Both the position numbers and the translations under genes were made by a program. The notes under the pieces were generated by a model. It was not told the origin of the DNA, searched no databases, and saw nothing but the letters and a program-made list of their open reading frames with translations. Below are positions 19,146-30,118 of a stretch of DNA of 64,000 nucleotides, one piece after another (the stretch's first letter is position 1; each line of letters starts with the position of its first letter). Source of the DNA: Wenzhouxiangella sp. XN201 (GTDB lineage: Bacteria > Pseudomonadota > Gammaproteobacteria > Xanthomonadales > Wenzhouxiangellaceae); assembly GCF_011008905.1 (NCBI RefSeq), contig NZ_JAAIVI010000020.1:186001-250000 (forward strand), given 5' to 3'.

Positions 19146-19206
19146 CAGGAATTCGGCTCCTCGGGTCGACCGACCATGACCTTTGGCCCATGGAAGTGCA
19201 CCATCC

Positions 19207-19224
19207 TGGTGTTATAGTTCACCA
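19207..19224 (+). promoter_or_regulatory. Possible operator upstream of the RND efflux operon
   Basis: An inverted repeat TGGTG-N8-CACCA covers a TATAGT hexamer (19213-19218) that could be the -10 of the efflux operon, about 40 bases ahead of the adaptor ATG. A second, overlapping repeat GTGTT-N10-AACAC (19209-19228) shares the centre region. Repeats over a -10 are typical of repressor sites, but no regulator gene is adjacent and no good -35 was found. Confidence 0.3.
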
Positions 19225-19256
19225 ACACACTAGGTTGCCACTTCGGGGCGAGTCGA

Positions 19257-20369
19257 ATGAACAACAAGACGCTGCTATTCCTGCTGGTCGCGAGCCTGGG
19301 CCTGGCGACGGCCTGCGGATCAAATGGTCCTTCCGACGAGGACGAAGAAAGCGAGGAAACGTCCACAGTTCCGGTCGAGGCGGTCGCTGCCCGCCAGGAC
19401 GCCATCGAGGCGTTCTATTCGTCCACGGCCACGCTCGAGGCTGACGGCGAGGCGGCGGTGGTGCCGCGCGTTGGTGGGCGTATTACCGCCCTGGCGGTGG
19501 AGGAGGGCGACATGGTCGCCGCCGGCGATGTGCTCGCACGCATCGATGACGAGCGGCTGAAGCTGGAGCTGGCCCGCGCCGAGGCGGATCTTCGGCGGCT
19601 GCGCCAGGACCTTGAGCGCCAGCGCGAAATGCACGAGCGCGACATGATCAGCACCGAGGCCTTCGAGCGACTGCAGTATCAGTTCGAGGCGCAGCAGGCG
19701 GCGCATGAGCTGGCCCGCCTGGAGTTGTCCTACACCGCCATCACCTCGCCCATCGACGGGGTGGTTTCCGAGCGGATGATCAAGGTCGGCAACATGGTTT
19801 CGACCAGCGAGCCGGCATTTCGCGTCACCGCGCTCGATCCCCTGCTGGCGACTCTGCACGTGCCCGAACGCGAGCTGGCGCGCCTGGCACCGGGCCAGGT
19901 CGCCGCACTCAGCGCCGACGCCCTCCCGGGCGAGCGCTTCGTGGGCGTAATCGATCGCATCAGCCCGGTGATCGATGCCGACTCGGGGACCTTCAGGGTC
20001 ACGGTGGAATTGCGCGACCCGTCCGGTCGATTGCGCCCGGGCATGTTTGGCCGCTTCGATATCGTCTACGACCGCCGCGAGCAGGCCGTGCTGGTGCCGG
20101 TGGAATCCGTGCTGATCGAGGATGGCGAGGCTTCTGTCTTTGTCGTTGCCGACGGCGAGGCCCAGCGGCGCAACGTGGAAGTCGGCTATCGCAACAACGG
20201 CGATTACGAGATCGTCGCGGGTATCGAACCGGGCGAATCGGTGGTCGTGACCGGGCAGGCCAGCCTTCGAAGCGGTGCACGCGTCCAGGTGCTCGATGAC
20301 GAGCCGCCGCAGGCCCTGAGCGAACAGGCGGTCGCCGAGCACACCGAAGCGGTGGACACTTCGTCATGA
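19257..20369 (+). CDS. RND efflux periplasmic adaptor lipoprotein (membrane fusion protein)
   Basis: The adaptor links an inner-membrane RND pump to an outer-membrane channel. The 370-residue product has a lipoprotein signal peptide with lipobox LATAC (Cys20). Next come the biotinyl-lipoyl half-motif VVPRVGGRITALAVEEGDMVAAGDVLARID (residues about 65-95), a short helical hairpin (LELARAEADLRRLRQDLERQREMHERDMIS), the second lipoyl half (AITSPIDGVVSERMIKVGNMV) and the beta-barrel and membrane-proximal domains. The hairpin is short, as in HlyD/MFP adaptors of multidrug pumps. Its stop overlaps the first permease start (ATGA), so the three genes form one operon. Confidence 0.92.
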   Translation: MNNKTLLFLLVASLGLATACGSNGPSDEDEESEETSTVPVEAVAARQDAIEAFYSSTATLEADGEAAVVPRVGGRITALAVEEGDMVAAGDVLARIDDERLKLELARAEADLRRLRQDLERQREMHERDMISTEAFERLQYQFEAQQAAHELARLELSYTAITSPIDGVVSERMIKVGNMVSTSEPAFRVTALDPLLATLHVPERELARLAPGQVAALSADALPGERFVGVIDRISPVIDADSGTFRVTVELRDPSGRLRPGMFGRFDIVYDRREQAVLVPVESVLIEDGEASVFVVADGEAQRRNVEVGYRNNGDYEIVAGIEPGESVVVTGQASLRSGARVQVLDDEPPQALSEQAVAEHTEAVDTSS

Positions 20370-23300
20370 ATCTCATTCGACTGGCCACGCGCCGGCGGGT
20401 GACGGTTGCCATGTTCACCCTGGCGGTGCTGCTGTTCGGACTGGTCTCGCTCTCCCGGCTCGATGTCAGCCTGTTGCCCGACCTGGCCTATCCGACCCTG
20501 ACCGTGCGCACCGAGTTCGCCGGGGCGGCACCGGGCGAGATCGAGAATCTCGTCACCCGCCCCATCGAGGAAGTGGTCGGCGTGGTCCAGGGCGTGCGGC
20601 GCGTGCGCTCGATCTCGCGCACCGGCCAGTCGGACGTGACCCTCGAATTCGCCTGGGGCAGCAACATGGATCGCGCCGCTATCGATGTGCGCGAACGCAT
20701 CGAGCGCCTGACCCTGCCGCTGCAGGCCGAGCGACCGCTGTTGTTGCGCTTCGATCCCTCGACCGAACCGGTCATGCGCTTCGCCCTGTCACGCGATACT
20801 TCCGAGGCCGCGCGCGAGGCCGATGCCTCCAGCCGCATCCTGCCGGCCGACGAAACGGACGAGTTCGCCACCCTGCGCATCCTGCGCCGGCACGCTGATG
20901 AGCGGCTCAAGAAGGACATGGAGTCGATCGAAGGCGTGGCCGCCATCACGGTTTCCGGTGGCCTGGAGGACGAGATCCAGGTGCTGCTCGACCAGTACCG
21001 CCTGGCCCAACTGAATCTCGCACCGGCCGAAGTGGCCAATCGTCTGCGGGCCGAAAACATCAATCTCTCCGGCGGGCGGCTCGAAGAGGGCACGCGCCAG
21101 TTTTTGGTGCGCACGATCAACGAGTTCGAAACGGTCGAGGAAATTGCCGGCCTGATTGTCGCCAGCCGCGACGGTGAACCGATCTACCTGCGCGATATCG
21201 CCGAGGTCCGCGAGGGCTGGCGCGAGCGCGACGCCATTACGCGGGTCGACGGTCAGGAGATGGTGGAACTGGCGCTGTACCGGGAAGGTGATGCCAACGT
21301 GGTGTCCGTGGCCCGGGCCGTCGAACGACGTATGGAATCGATTCGCGCCGGTCTGCCCGCCGACCTGGCGCTGACGCGCGTCTACGACCAGTCGGTGTTC
21401 ATTCGCAGCGCCATCAACGAAGTGGTTCAGGCCGCGCTGTTCGGTGGACTGCTGGCCATCGGCGTGCTCTACCTGTTCCTCAAGAGCGCGCGCGCAACGG
21501 TCGTGGTCGGCCTGGCGATTCCCATATCGGTGATCGCCACCTTCGCGGCCATGTACGGCGCCGGTCTCACGCTCAACATCATGTCCCTGGGCGGCATTGC
21601 CCTGGCCATCGGTCTGCTGGTCGACAACGCCATCGTGGTGCTGGAGAACATCGCCGCCAAGCGCGAGCAGGGACTGGGCCTGATCGCCGCCGCCCGCGAG
21701 GGCGCCGGCGAGGTATCCGGGGCCGTGGTGGCCGCCACGCTCACGACCATTGCCGTGTTTCTGCCGCTGGCCTTCGTCGACGGCATTGCCGGGCAGCTGT
21801 TCCGCGATCAGGCGCTGACCGTCACGTTCGCGCTGCTGGTCTCGCTGGCGGTCGCGCTGACCCTGATCCCGATGCTGGCTTCTCTGGGGGAGCAGCCGCG
21901 CAATCGCGCCGGCGGTGACTTGCCGCAAGGCAACGATACCCAGCGTGTGCCTCCCGACGGCCGGCTGGCCCGCCTGCGCTCGCGTGCGCAATCGGCGTTC
22001 ACATGGCTGGCCGTGCTGATCACGCGCGGTGTCGGCGGGTCGTTCCGAGGGCTTTCCAAGCTGCTCGGTCTGGCGTTGAGGCCGTTGGTGGCCGTGTTCA
22101 ACCGCGGCTATGACCTGCTTTCGCGCAGGTATCCACCGGTCCTTGAAGCTTCCCTGAGACAACGGGGTCGGACGCTGTTGCTGGCGCTGGGCCTGTTTGC
22201 CCTCGCGCTCTTCCTGCTGCCGCGGCTGGGCATGGAACTGGTGCCGGCCCTGGATCAGGGTGAGTTTCGTGTTGAACTCGCGCTCTCCGCCGGTACGCCG
22301 CTGGAGCAGACCGGGCAGATGGTTGCCGGCCTGGCTGCCGTGGCGCGCCAATGGCCCGAGGTCGAGCGCACCGATGCCCTGGTCGGTACCGGCGACCGCA
22401 TGGACGCCAACCCCGAGGAAGCCGGCGAACACCGTGCGACGCTCAATGTCGTGCTCAAGCCAGGCTCGGACGGCGAGGCGGTACAGGCCGCCCTGCGCCG
22501 CTACCTGGACGAGCGTCCCGCCGTGGACTACAGCATCGGCCAGCCCGAACTGTTTACCCTGGCCACGCCGCTGGAGGTGGAAGTGGCCGGCTATGAACTA
22601 GAAGAATTACGCGCGGTGGCGACCCGGATCGCCTCGCGCATGGCCGAGTCACCACGCTTTGCCGACGTGCGTTCATCGGCCGAGCAGGGCTATCCCGAAA
22701 TCCGCATCCGCTTCGACCACGAGCGCGCCGCCCGGCTGGGGCTCAGAGCCGATCAGATCGCCGACACCGTGGTTCGACAGGTGCGCGGCGATGTGGCCAC
22801 GCGCTACAGCTGGCGCGAGCGTGAAATCGACGTGCGCGTGCGGGTGCTCGACGAGCAACGTGCCTCGCCCGAGCGTATCGGGCAGCTGGTGGTCAATCCC
22901 GGCGCCGAGCGGCCCGTGACACTCGACTCGGTGGCCGATATCGATATTGCCGTCGGCCCGGGCGAAATCCGCCGCGTCGGCCAGCAGCGGGTCGCCGTGA
23001 TCTCGGCCGAAGCCAGCTTCGGCGATCTGGGTTCGGCCGCTGAAGCCGCGCGCGAGATCATTGCCGGCGTGCCCATGCCGCGCGGCATCAGCGTTCGCGT
23101 GGCCGGTCAGAGTGACGAGATGCAACGCGCCTTCCGCTCGCTGCTGCTGGCCCTGGCCCTGGCGGTGTTCCTGGTCTACCTGGTGATGGCCTCGCAGTTC
23201 GAGTCCTTGCTGCATCCCTTCGTGATTCTTCTGAGTATTCCACTGGCGCTCACCGGCGCGGTGTTCGCGCTGTGGCTGACCGGCACGACCTTGTCGGTAG

Positions 23301-23668
23301 TGGTGTTCATCGGCGTGATCATGCTCGCTGGCATCGTCGTCAACAACGCCATCGTGCTGGTCACGCGCATCAATCAGCTGCGGGCCGAGGGCATGGTGCG
23401 CGAGAAAGCCATTGTCGAGGCCGGGCGGGCGCGCCTGAGACCGATCGTGATGACCACGCTGACCACTGCCCTGGGTCTGCTGCCGCTGGCAATCGGGCTG
23501 GGCGAGGGTGCGGAAATGCGCGCGCCCATGGCGATTGCGGTCATCGGCGGCCTGCTGCTGTCGACGGCCCTGACCCTGGTCGTGATTCCGGTGGTCTACA
23601 GCCTGCTCGACCGGCGCCGTACGGATGCCGACGTCCAGGCGACTCCAGCCGCCGCGCCAGCACGATGA
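20366..23668 (+). CDS. RND-family efflux permease 1
   Basis: A proton-driven inner-membrane exporter of 1100 residues with the two-fold RND layout: TM1 at the N-terminus (TVAMFTLAVLLFGLVSLSRLD), periplasmic porter loop, TM2-6 (about 350-520), cytosolic linker, TM7, second porter loop and TM8-12. The TM4 motif reads AIGLLVDNAIVVLENI, with Asp-Asn in place of the AcrB Asp407-Asp408, and TM10 reads GIVVNNAIVLV with Asn where AcrB has Lys940, as seen in SwrC-like pumps. The linker (about 515-590) is unusually long and Arg-rich. A short extra segment near residue 150 (ILPADETDEFAT) is not in AcrB. Substrates unknown. Confidence 0.92.
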   Translation: MNLIRLATRRRVTVAMFTLAVLLFGLVSLSRLDVSLLPDLAYPTLTVRTEFAGAAPGEIENLVTRPIEEVVGVVQGVRRVRSISRTGQSDVTLEFAWGSNMDRAAIDVRERIERLTLPLQAERPLLLRFDPSTEPVMRFALSRDTSEAAREADASSRILPADETDEFATLRILRRHADERLKKDMESIEGVAAITVSGGLEDEIQVLLDQYRLAQLNLAPAEVANRLRAENINLSGGRLEEGTRQFLVRTINEFETVEEIAGLIVASRDGEPIYLRDIAEVREGWRERDAITRVDGQEMVELALYREGDANVVSVARAVERRMESIRAGLPADLALTRVYDQSVFIRSAINEVVQAALFGGLLAIGVLYLFLKSARATVVVGLAIPISVIATFAAMYGAGLTLNIMSLGGIALAIGLLVDNAIVVLENIAAKREQGLGLIAAAREGAGEVSGAVVAATLTTIAVFLPLAFVDGIAGQLFRDQALTVTFALLVSLAVALTLIPMLASLGEQPRNRAGGDLPQGNDTQRVPPDGRLARLRSRAQSAFTWLAVLITRGVGGSFRGLSKLLGLALRPLVAVFNRGYDLLSRRYPPVLEASLRQRGRTLLLALGLFALALFLLPRLGMELVPALDQGEFRVELALSAGTPLEQTGQMVAGLAAVARQWPEVERTDALVGTGDRMDANPEEAGEHRATLNVVLKPGSDGEAVQAALRRYLDERPAVDYSIGQPELFTLATPLEVEVAGYELEELRAVATRIASRMAESPRFADVRSSAEQGYPEIRIRFDHERAARLGLRADQIADTVVRQVRGDVATRYSWREREIDVRVRVLDEQRASPERIGQLVVNPGAERPVTLDSVADIDIAVGPGEIRRVGQQRVAVISAEASFGDLGSAAEAAREIIAGVPMPRGISVRVAGQSDEMQRAFRSLLLALALAVFLVYLVMASQFESLLHPFVILLSIPLALTGAVFALWLTGTTLSVVVFIGVIMLAGIVVNNAIVLVTRINQLRAEGMVREKAIVEAGRARLRPIVMTTLTTALGLLPLAIGLGEGAEMRAPMAIAVIGGLLLSTALTLVVIPVVYSLLDRRRTDADVQATPAAAPAR

Positions 23669-26600
23669 ACCGGCTTCCGCGCCTGGCCATTCGCCGCCCG
23701 GTCACCACTTGCATGGTGTTCGTGAGCCTGGCGGTGTTCGGCCTGATCGCATCGCGTCTGCTGCCGCTGGAGTTCTTTCCGGACGTCGACTTTCCCGGCA
23801 TGATGATCGAGGTGCCCTATCCGGGCAGCTCGCCGGAAGAGGTCGAGCAGCTCATCGCCCGGCCGGTCGAGGAGGCGCTGGCGACCATGGCGGGTATCCA
23901 GCGCATGATCACCAATGTCGGGCAGGACAACGTGACCCTGTTCGTGTTCTTCGACTGGGATGCCGACATGGACGCGCGCGGGGTCGAGGCGATGGACAAG
24001 ATCGACGGCATCCGCCACCGCCTGCCCGACGATGTCGACCGGGTCTTCGTGCGGCGCTTCACCAGTTCCAACGACCCCATCCTGGGCCTGCGTATCGGCT
24101 CCCAGCGTGACCTGAGCGATGCCTGGGAGCTGCTCGATCGCAATGTTCGCCGGCGGCTGGAGCGGATCGAGGGTGTGGCCAGCGTCGAAATCGACGGCGT
24201 CGAACCGCGCGAGGTTCGTATCCTGCTGCACGCTGACCGCGTGGCCGCGCACGGCATCGATCTCAACGCACTGCGGGAGCGCCTGCGTGGCGCCAATTTC
24301 TCCGTTTCGGCCGGGTATGTCGACGACGAGAATGCCGGCCGGCGCATTCGCGTCACACCGCTGGGTACCTTTGCCGACATCGACGAGATACGTCGCTTAC
24401 CCGTCAACGACCGAGGTCTGCGCCTGGGCGATATCGCCGAGGTCAGCGTCGAGTCACCGCCGCGCCGCTACGAGCGCCTGCTCGACGGCCAATTCGCCGT
24501 GGGCGTCAATATCTTCTCTGAGAGCGGGGCCAACCTGGTTGAAGTCTCGGACGCCGTGCTCGAAGAGATCGACGCGATCAACGAACTGCCCGAGATGGAA
24601 GGCATCAATCTGTTCGTCCTGTTCAGTCAGGCCGAAGGTGTGGTGCAGTCGCTCAAGGACCTCGCCCTGGCTGGCCTGCTCGGGGCGCTGATGTCGATGG
24701 TGGTGCTCTATGTCTTCCTGCGTCAGTGGGCGACCACGCTGATCGTGATGCTGTCGGTACCCACGGCCATCCTGATCACCTTCGGCGCCATGTACTTCCT
24801 GGGCCTCTCGCTCAACATCCTGACCATGATGGGTCTGATGCTGGCCATCGGCATGCTGGTCGACAATGCGGTGGTGGTGACCGAAAGTATCTATCGTTGC
24901 CGCCAGCGTTTCCCCGACCAGCCGGGGCGGGCCACCCTGATCGGCGTACGCGAGGTGGCCATGGCGGTCACGGCCGGCACGCTGACGACCATCATCGTCT
25001 TCCTGCCCAATATCTTCGGTGCCCAGAACGAGATCACGGCCTTCCTGTCCTTCGTGGCTTACGCCATCACGGTGGCGTTGATCGCCTCGCTGCTGATCGC
25101 CCAGACCATCATTCCGCTGCTCACCCTGAAAGTGCCGGCCCCGCCGGCGCCGAAGGCGGGTGGCTGGCTCAACCGCCTGACCGATGCTTACGCCGGCGTA
25201 CTGGCCTTCAGCCTGCGGCGCCGCTGGACGACGGCACTGGGCGTGTTCGTGCTGCTGGCCAGTGCCGCAGTGCCGCTGAGCCAGATCAAGACCAACATGT
25301 TCCAGCAGGCCGAGGGCGACCGGCTGATGTTGCACTTCAACGTTGAAGGTACCTATTCTCTCGAGCGCGTTCGACGCGACGTTGACCGCATCGAAAACTA
25401 CCTGCGCGACAACCAGGCGCGATTCGGCTTCGAATCGCTCTACAGCTACTACGCTGAAAACCGGGCCGAGACCACCCTGATCCTCGATCCCGAGCGCGAG
25501 ATCTCCAACGAGGGAATCCGCGAGCGGGTGCGCGAGAACCTGCCGGCCATCGCCATCGGTCGCCCGAGCTTTGAGCCCCAGCGCGGTGGCGGGGGCGGCA
25601 ACGAGTCGCTGAGCCTGAGCTTGTACGGCGAATCGAGTGACCACCTGTTCGAACTGTCCGAGGAGGTCGCACGGGTGCTTGCGACCGTCGAGGGTCTGGT
25701 CGACGTGCGTTCGGACGCCTCTTCAGGAGCCGAAGAGGTCCAGGTCCGGGTCGATCGTCAGCGTGCCATTCGACATGGCTTGTCGAGCGAGCAGGTCGCC
25801 CGGGCCATTGCCGTGGCCATGCGCGGCGAGCGACTCAACGAGTTTCGCGGACCCGAGGGTGAACTGACCATGCGCCTGGCCTTTCACGGCGGCGACCGCC
25901 AGAGTGCTGCCCAGCTGGCCAGCCTGCCCCTGATCAACGACCGCGGTGAGCGGGTTGCCCTGTCCACGGTGGCCGAGTTCGAGACGGTGAGCGGGCCGAC
26001 CAACGTCTTCCGGCTTGACCGGCGCACCAGCGTGAACGTGAACATGAATCTTGCGGACCTGTCGATGGGCGAGGCGCGCGAGGCCATCAGCGAAATGATG
26101 GCGCAGGTCGCACTGCCGCCGGGCTACGGCTGGAGTTTTGGCCAGGCATTCCAGCGCGAGAACGATGCCATGACGCAAATGGCCTTCAACATGCTACTGG
26201 CCATCGCGCTGATCTTCATCGTCATGGCGGCGTTGTTCGAGTCGACCCTGTTCCCGGCCTCGATCGTCACCTCGATCGTGTTTTCGTTCATCGGCGTGTT
26301 CTGGTTCTTCTTCATCACCGGCACGGAGATGTCGCTGATGGCGATGATCGGCATGCTGGTGCTGATGGGTATCGTGGTCAACAACGGCATCGTGCTGATC
26401 GACCACGTCAATAACCTGCGCCGCCGCGGTATGGCGCGCGACGAGGCCGTCATACAGGCTGGCCGCGACCGCTTGCGGCCGATCCTGATGACGGCCGCCA
26501 CGACCATCCTGGCGATGATTCCGCTGGCTCTGGGTCAGACCCGTATTGGTGGCGACGGTCCGCCTTACTTCCCGATGGCGCGGGCCGTGATCGGTGGACT

Positions 26601-26724
26601 GGCCTTCTCGACCGTGATCAGCCTGGTCGTCGTGCCATTCGTTTATGTGCTGCTGGATCGACTCAGGGGGTGGACCGCTGTTGTCCGACGAAAGGCTGCC
26701 CCGGCGGCTCGACGCAACTACTGA
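23665..26724 (+). CDS. RND-family efflux permease 2
   Basis: A second RND permease of 1019 residues, beginning [22 protein letters not shown] at an ATG that overlaps the preceding stop by 4 bases; the longer open frame upstream is the first permease read in another frame. TM4 reads [17 protein letters not shown] and TM10 [17 protein letters not shown], so it has the same Asp-Asn/Asn set as its neighbour, but the two are clearly divergent paralogues. Two different permeases behind one adaptor recall the heteromeric MdtB/MdtC pump; heteromer formation is inference. No outer-membrane factor gene is present, so a TolC-like protein from elsewhere would be needed. The gene runs into valS, with stops overlapping by 7 bases. 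Confidence 0.92.
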   Translation: MNRLPRLAIRRPVTTCMVFVSLAVFGLIASRLLPLEFFPDVDFPGMMIEVPYPGSSPEEVEQLIARPVEEALATMAGIQRMITNVGQDNVTLFVFFDWDADMDARGVEAMDKIDGIRHRLPDDVDRVFVRRFTSSNDPILGLRIGSQRDLSDAWELLDRNVRRRLERIEGVASVEIDGVEPREVRILLHADRVAAHGIDLNALRERLRGANFSVSAGYVDDENAGRRIRVTPLGTFADIDEIRRLPVNDRGLRLGDIAEVSVESPPRRYERLLDGQFAVGVNIFSESGANLVEVSDAVLEEIDAINELPEMEGINLFVLFSQAEGVVQSLKDLALAGLLGALMSMVVLYVFLRQWATTLIVMLSVPTAILITFGAMYFLGLSLNILTMMGLMLAIGMLVDNAVVVTESIYRCRQRFPDQPGRATLIGVREVAMAVTAGTLTTIIVFLPNIFGAQNEITAFLSFVAYAITVALIASLLIAQTIIPLLTLKVPAPPAPKAGGWLNRLTDAYAGVLAFSLRRRWTTALGVFVLLASAAVPLSQIKTNMFQQAEGDRLMLHFNVEGTYSLERVRRDVDRIENYLRDNQARFGFESLYSYYAENRAETTLILDPEREISNEGIRERVRENLPAIAIGRPSFEPQRGGGGGNESLSLSLYGESSDHLFELSEEVARVLATVEGLVDVRSDASSGAEEVQVRVDRQRAIRHGLSSEQVARAIAVAMRGERLNEFRGPEGELTMRLAFHGGDRQSAAQLASLPLINDRGERVALSTVAEFETVSGPTNVFRLDRRTSVNVNMNLADLSMGEAREAISEMMAQVALPPGYGWSFGQAFQRENDAMTQMAFNMLLAIALIFIVMAALFESTLFPASIVTSIVFSFIGVFWFFFITGTEMSLMAMIGMLVLMGIVVNNGIVLIDHVNNLRRRGMARDEAVIQAGRDRLRPILMTAATTILAMIPLALGQTRIGGDGPPYFPMARAVIGGLAFSTVISLVVVPFVYVLLDRLRGWTAVVRRKAAPAARRNY

Positions 26725-29486
26725 AGTTTCTCGAGTTTGCTGATCTGGGCAGTCAATTCGCTGACTGTCGACTCGTGGTCCGACAGGCGCTGACGTTCCT
26801 TTTCGACGACTTCGGCCGGCGCGTTGTCGACGAAGCGTTCGTTGGCGAGTTTCTTTTCGGCCTGGGTCAGCCCTTTCTGCTCGCGTTCGAGCTGCTTGTT
26901 CAACCGCGCCAGTTCCTCACCGATGTCGACCAGGCCAGCCAGCGGAATCAACATGCGCAGATTGCCGGCCAGCGCCACCGCACAGTCACCGCTGTCGCGG
27001 TCGTCGGAGACCCGCTCGATCGTTTCGATGCGCGCCAGGCGCTTGATCAGAGAGTCAAAGCGATTCAGTCGCTCGTGATCGTCGTTGTCTCCGAGTTGCA
27101 CCATCAGTGGCATGGGCTTGCCCGGTGCAAGGCCGAGTTCGGTACGTGCGGAGCGGATGGCGGAAATCACTGACTTGAGCCACTCGGCGTCGGCTTCGGC
27201 AGCCTCATCAACATTGCCGGCTTCAGGCCAGCGCGTGGCCATGATGGTTTCTGCCTCGACGCCGGCAGGGATGCGAACCCGCTGCCATATCTCTTCGGTG
27301 ATGAAGGGCACGAATGGATGCAGCAGTCGGAGCGTGGTCTCCAGCACGGTAGCCAGGGTGTGGCGGGTGGCCCGGGCAGCGGTTTCGTCGGCATCGTCGG
27401 CCAGTGCCGGCTTGGCCAGTTCCAGGTACCAGTCGCAGAACTCGTGCCAGACAAATTCGTACAAGGCCCTGGCGGCCAGGTCGAAGCGATAGTCGGCCAG
27501 CGACTGGTCAACCTCCTTGATCGTGCGGCTGAGGCTGGAGCGGATCCAGCGCGAGAGGACATCATAGTCCGCTGCGGCCGGTGCTGGCAGCTTCTCTTCG
27601 CCGGTGTTCATCAGGGTAAAGCGCGCGGCGTTCCAGAGCTTGTTCAGGAAGTTCCTGTAGCCCTCGCAGCGGCCCAGGTCGAACTTGATGTCGCGGCCGT
27701 GACCGGCCAGGGCGGTGAAGGTGAAACGCAGGGCATCAGCGCCGAAGGCGGGGATGCCATCGGGGAACTCGTCGCGGGTGGCCTTCTCGATCGCTTTCGC
27801 TTTCTGCGGCTGCATCATCGAGGCGGTGCGCTTCTCCACCAGCGCGTCGAGCTCGATGCCGTCGATCAGGTCGATCGGATCGAGCACGTTACCCTTGGAC
27901 TTAGACATCTTCTGGCCGTCGCGATCGCGGATCAGGCCGGTGATGTAGACCTGCTCGAAGGGCACCTGGCCGGTGAAGTGCTTCGTCATCATGATCATCC
28001 GTGCAACCCAGAAGAAAATGATGTCGAAGCCGGTAATCAGCACCGAGGTGGGCAGGTAGCGGTCGAAGCCTTCCGATTGCATTCTTTTCTCGTCGGGCCA
28101 ACCCAGTGTCGAATGCGCCCACAGCGCCGACGAGAACCAGGTTTCGAGAACGTCTTCGTCCCGGCTGAGTTTGACGTCATCGGCCAGGTCGTTTTTCTGG
28201 CGCACTTCGTCTTCGCTGCGTCCGACAAGGATCTTGCCGTCGGCGTCGTACCAGGCCGGAATGCGATGGCCCCACCACAGCTGGCGCGAGATGCACCAGT
28301 CCTGCAGGTTTTCCATCCAGTGCCGGTAGGTGTTGATCCAGTTCGGCGGCACGAACTCGACCTGGCCGGATTCGACGGCGTCCAGTCCGATCTTGCCGAG
28401 TTCATCCATCCGGACGAACCACTGGTCGGTCAGGAAGGGTTCGATGATCTGGCCCGAGCGGTCACCGCGGGGCACCATCAGCGTGTGGGGCTTTTCCTCG
28501 ACCAGCAGGTCGGCCGCTTTCAGGTCCTCGATAACGCGGGCCCTGGCCTCGAAGCGGTCCAGTCCACGATAAGCCTCGGGCGCGTTATCGTTGATCTCGG
28601 CGGTGGGCGTGAAGATGTTGATCGGCTCGAAATCGTGCCGGTTGCCCACTTCCCAGTCATTGAAATCGTGCGCCGGCGTGATCTTGACGCAGCCGGTGCC
28701 GAATTCCATGTCGACGTACTCGTCGGCCACCACGGGAATCTCGCGCCCGGTCAGCGGCAGTTCGACGGTCTTGCCGACCAGGTCGGCGTAGCGCTCGTCG
28801 TCGGGATGCACGGCGACACACACATCGCCCAGCATCGTTTCGGGGCGTGTGGTGGCGACGATGACATCACCCTGGCCGTCGGTGCGCGGATAGCGGATCG
28901 ACCAGAGCTTGCCCTGTTCCTCGCTGTTGACCACTTCCAGGTCGGAGATGGCCGTCTTGAGGACAGGGTCCCAGTTGACCAGGCGCGGGCCGCGGTAGAT
29001 CTTGTCTTCCTCGTACAGGCGAACGAAGGTCTCGACCACGGCCTCGGACAGGTCCGGGTTCATGGTGAAGCGCTCGCGCGACCAGTCGGCCGAGGCACCC
29101 AGGCGGCGCATCTGCGAGGTGATGGTCGAGCCGGAATGCTCCTTCCAGTCCCAGACCTTGTCGATGAATTCATCACGTGTGAAGTCGTCGCGCTTCTTCC
29201 CTTCGGCCTCGATCTGGCGGGTCACGACCATCTCGGTGGCGATGCCGGCGTGATCGACGCCCACCTGCCACAACGTGTCCCGACCCTTGAGCCGCTGGTA
29301 GCGGATCAGTGCGTCCATCAACGTGTGCTGAAAGGCGTGCCCCATGTGCAGCGTGCCGGTGACATTGGGTGGCGGCAGCAGGATGGTGAACGGCTCGCCC
29401 TCGCCGGAGGGCTTGAAGCAGCCCTTGTCTTCCCAGAAGGGATACCAGCGTTGTTCGATCTGCTCGGGGTTGTAGGTCTTGTCCAT
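26718..29486 (-). CDS. valS: Valyl-tRNA synthetase
   Basis: ValRS charges tRNA-Val and hydrolyses Thr-tRNA-Val in its CP1 editing domain. The 922-residue product has HMGH at residues 47-50 (HIGH motif) after [11 protein letters not shown], the CP1 insert (about 190-350), [16 protein letters not shown], the [12 protein letters not shown] loop, the anticodon-binding helices and a C-terminal coiled coil ([22 protein letters not shown]). The ATG at 29486 ([19 protein letters not shown]) was chosen; 87 further open codons upstream have no similarity and run into holC. It follows holC by 5 bases, the pepA-holC-valS order of E. coli. Confidence 0.98.
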   Translation of the reverse strand: MDKTYNPEQIEQRWYPFWEDKGCFKPSGEGEPFTILLPPPNVTGTLHMGHAFQHTLMDALIRYQRLKGRDTLWQVGVDHAGIATEMVVTRQIEAEGKKRDDFTRDEFIDKVWDWKEHSGSTITSQMRRLGASADWSRERFTMNPDLSEAVVETFVRLYEEDKIYRGPRLVNWDPVLKTAISDLEVVNSEEQGKLWSIRYPRTDGQGDVIVATTRPETMLGDVCVAVHPDDERYADLVGKTVELPLTGREIPVVADEYVDMEFGTGCVKITPAHDFNDWEVGNRHDFEPINIFTPTAEINDNAPEAYRGLDRFEARARVIEDLKAADLLVEEKPHTLMVPRGDRSGQIIEPFLTDQWFVRMDELGKIGLDAVESGQVEFVPPNWINTYRHWMENLQDWCISRQLWWGHRIPAWYDADGKILVGRSEDEVRQKNDLADDVKLSRDEDVLETWFSSALWAHSTLGWPDEKRMQSEGFDRYLPTSVLITGFDIIFFWVARMIMMTKHFTGQVPFEQVYITGLIRDRDGQKMSKSKGNVLDPIDLIDGIELDALVEKRTASMMQPQKAKAIEKATRDEFPDGIPAFGADALRFTFTALAGHGRDIKFDLGRCEGYRNFLNKLWNAARFTLMNTGEEKLPAPAAADYDVLSRWIRSSLSRTIKEVDQSLADYRFDLAARALYEFVWHEFCDWYLELAKPALADDADETAARATRHTLATVLETTLRLLHPFVPFITEEIWQRVRIPAGVEAETIMATRWPEAGNVDEAAEADAEWLKSVISAIRSARTELGLAPGKPMPLMVQLGDNDDHERLNRFDSLIKRLARIETIERVSDDRDSGDCAVALAGNLRMLIPLAGLVDIGEELARLNKQLEREQKGLTQAEKKLANERFVDNAPAEVVEKERQRLSDHESTVSELTAQISKLEKLQ

Positions 29487-29491
29487 CGTTC

Positions 29492-29893
29492 TCACTTCAA
29501 CACGTGATGCTGCAACTCGGCGCCCCGTTGCTTCCAGGCCATCCAGCGCTCGCGTAGCTTCTGCTTGAGCGACTCGTCCGGCGGCACGATCTCGAGGATG
29601 CGCTCGAAGCGACCGTCGGGCAGGGGAGCAGCCGGGTCCAGGTTGATCAGGATGCCGGCCTTCTCGGGTGCGACTTCCAGCAGTCGAATCGGCGCCTTCG
29701 TCTCGCCGCGTTCGTGCGGCAGGAAGCGACCCTGGGGTTGCGTCCACAACTGTTCGTCGAGCCTGGCCAGGTCGGCAGCATTGCCGACGACGGCAATCTC
29801 GCGCGTCGCCGGCCAGGCCTTGGAGACCAGTACGCCGGCGACGTAAAGCGGATCACTGAACCGCCCGCCCATTTCGTAGAAATCTACACGCAT
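29492..29893 (-). CDS. holC: DNA polymerase III chi subunit
   Basis: Chi binds the SSB C-terminus and psi, linking the clamp loader to SSB-coated DNA. The 133-residue product starts [22 protein letters not shown] and contains [37 protein letters not shown], with the characteristic L-D-x-x-LW pattern and FLPH, then PIRLLEVAP and [10 protein letters not shown]. Start at the ATG at 29893; the frame is open for another 69 codons upstream only because the repeat element at 29906-30066 happens to be stop-free. Partner psi is proposed at 18199. Confidence 0.93.
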   Translation of the reverse strand: MRVDFYEMGGRFSDPLYVAGVLVSKAWPATREIAVVGNAADLARLDEQLWTQPQGRFLPHERGETKAPIRLLEVAPEKAGILINLDPAAPLPDGRFERILEIVPPDESLKQKLRERWMAWKQRGAELQHHVLK

Positions 29894-29905
29894 GGCAAAA
29901 ATCAG

Positions 29906-30066
29906 TTCACGCCAAGGCGCAAAGGCGCCAAGTTCGCCAAGGAAAAGAAAGCATGAAAATCTTTGATTCCGCTGCCACGGCGATGCCTTTTCTTTACCAC
30001 CATCATGCATGTTTTCATTTTCAATCTTCTTGGCGCCCTTTGCGCCTTCGCGCCTTGGCGTGAGAC
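29906..30066. repeat. MITE-like inverted-repeat element between pepA and holC
   Basis: Two imperfect inverted arms flank an AT-richer centre. The left arm (29906-29942) reads TTCACGCCAAGGCGCAAAGG then CGCCAAG; the right arm (30028-30066) is the reverse complement with one extra GCGAAG unit. Inner blocks AAAGAAAGCAT (29945-29955 area) and ATGCCTTTTCTTT also pair, so the element could fold into one long hairpin. The GCCAAGGCGCAAAG core is known to me as a dispersed repeat in many environmental bacterial genomes. There is no transposase. Confidence 0.6.
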
Positions 30067-30118
30067 AAACCAGCAACAAGCGATCACGAATCCGCAACAC
30101 TCAGGGACACGCTGATCC

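Noticed and set aside
27318-29507. A 729-codon plus-strand frame opposite valS
   Set aside because: Shadow of the valS reading frame in GC-rich DNA.
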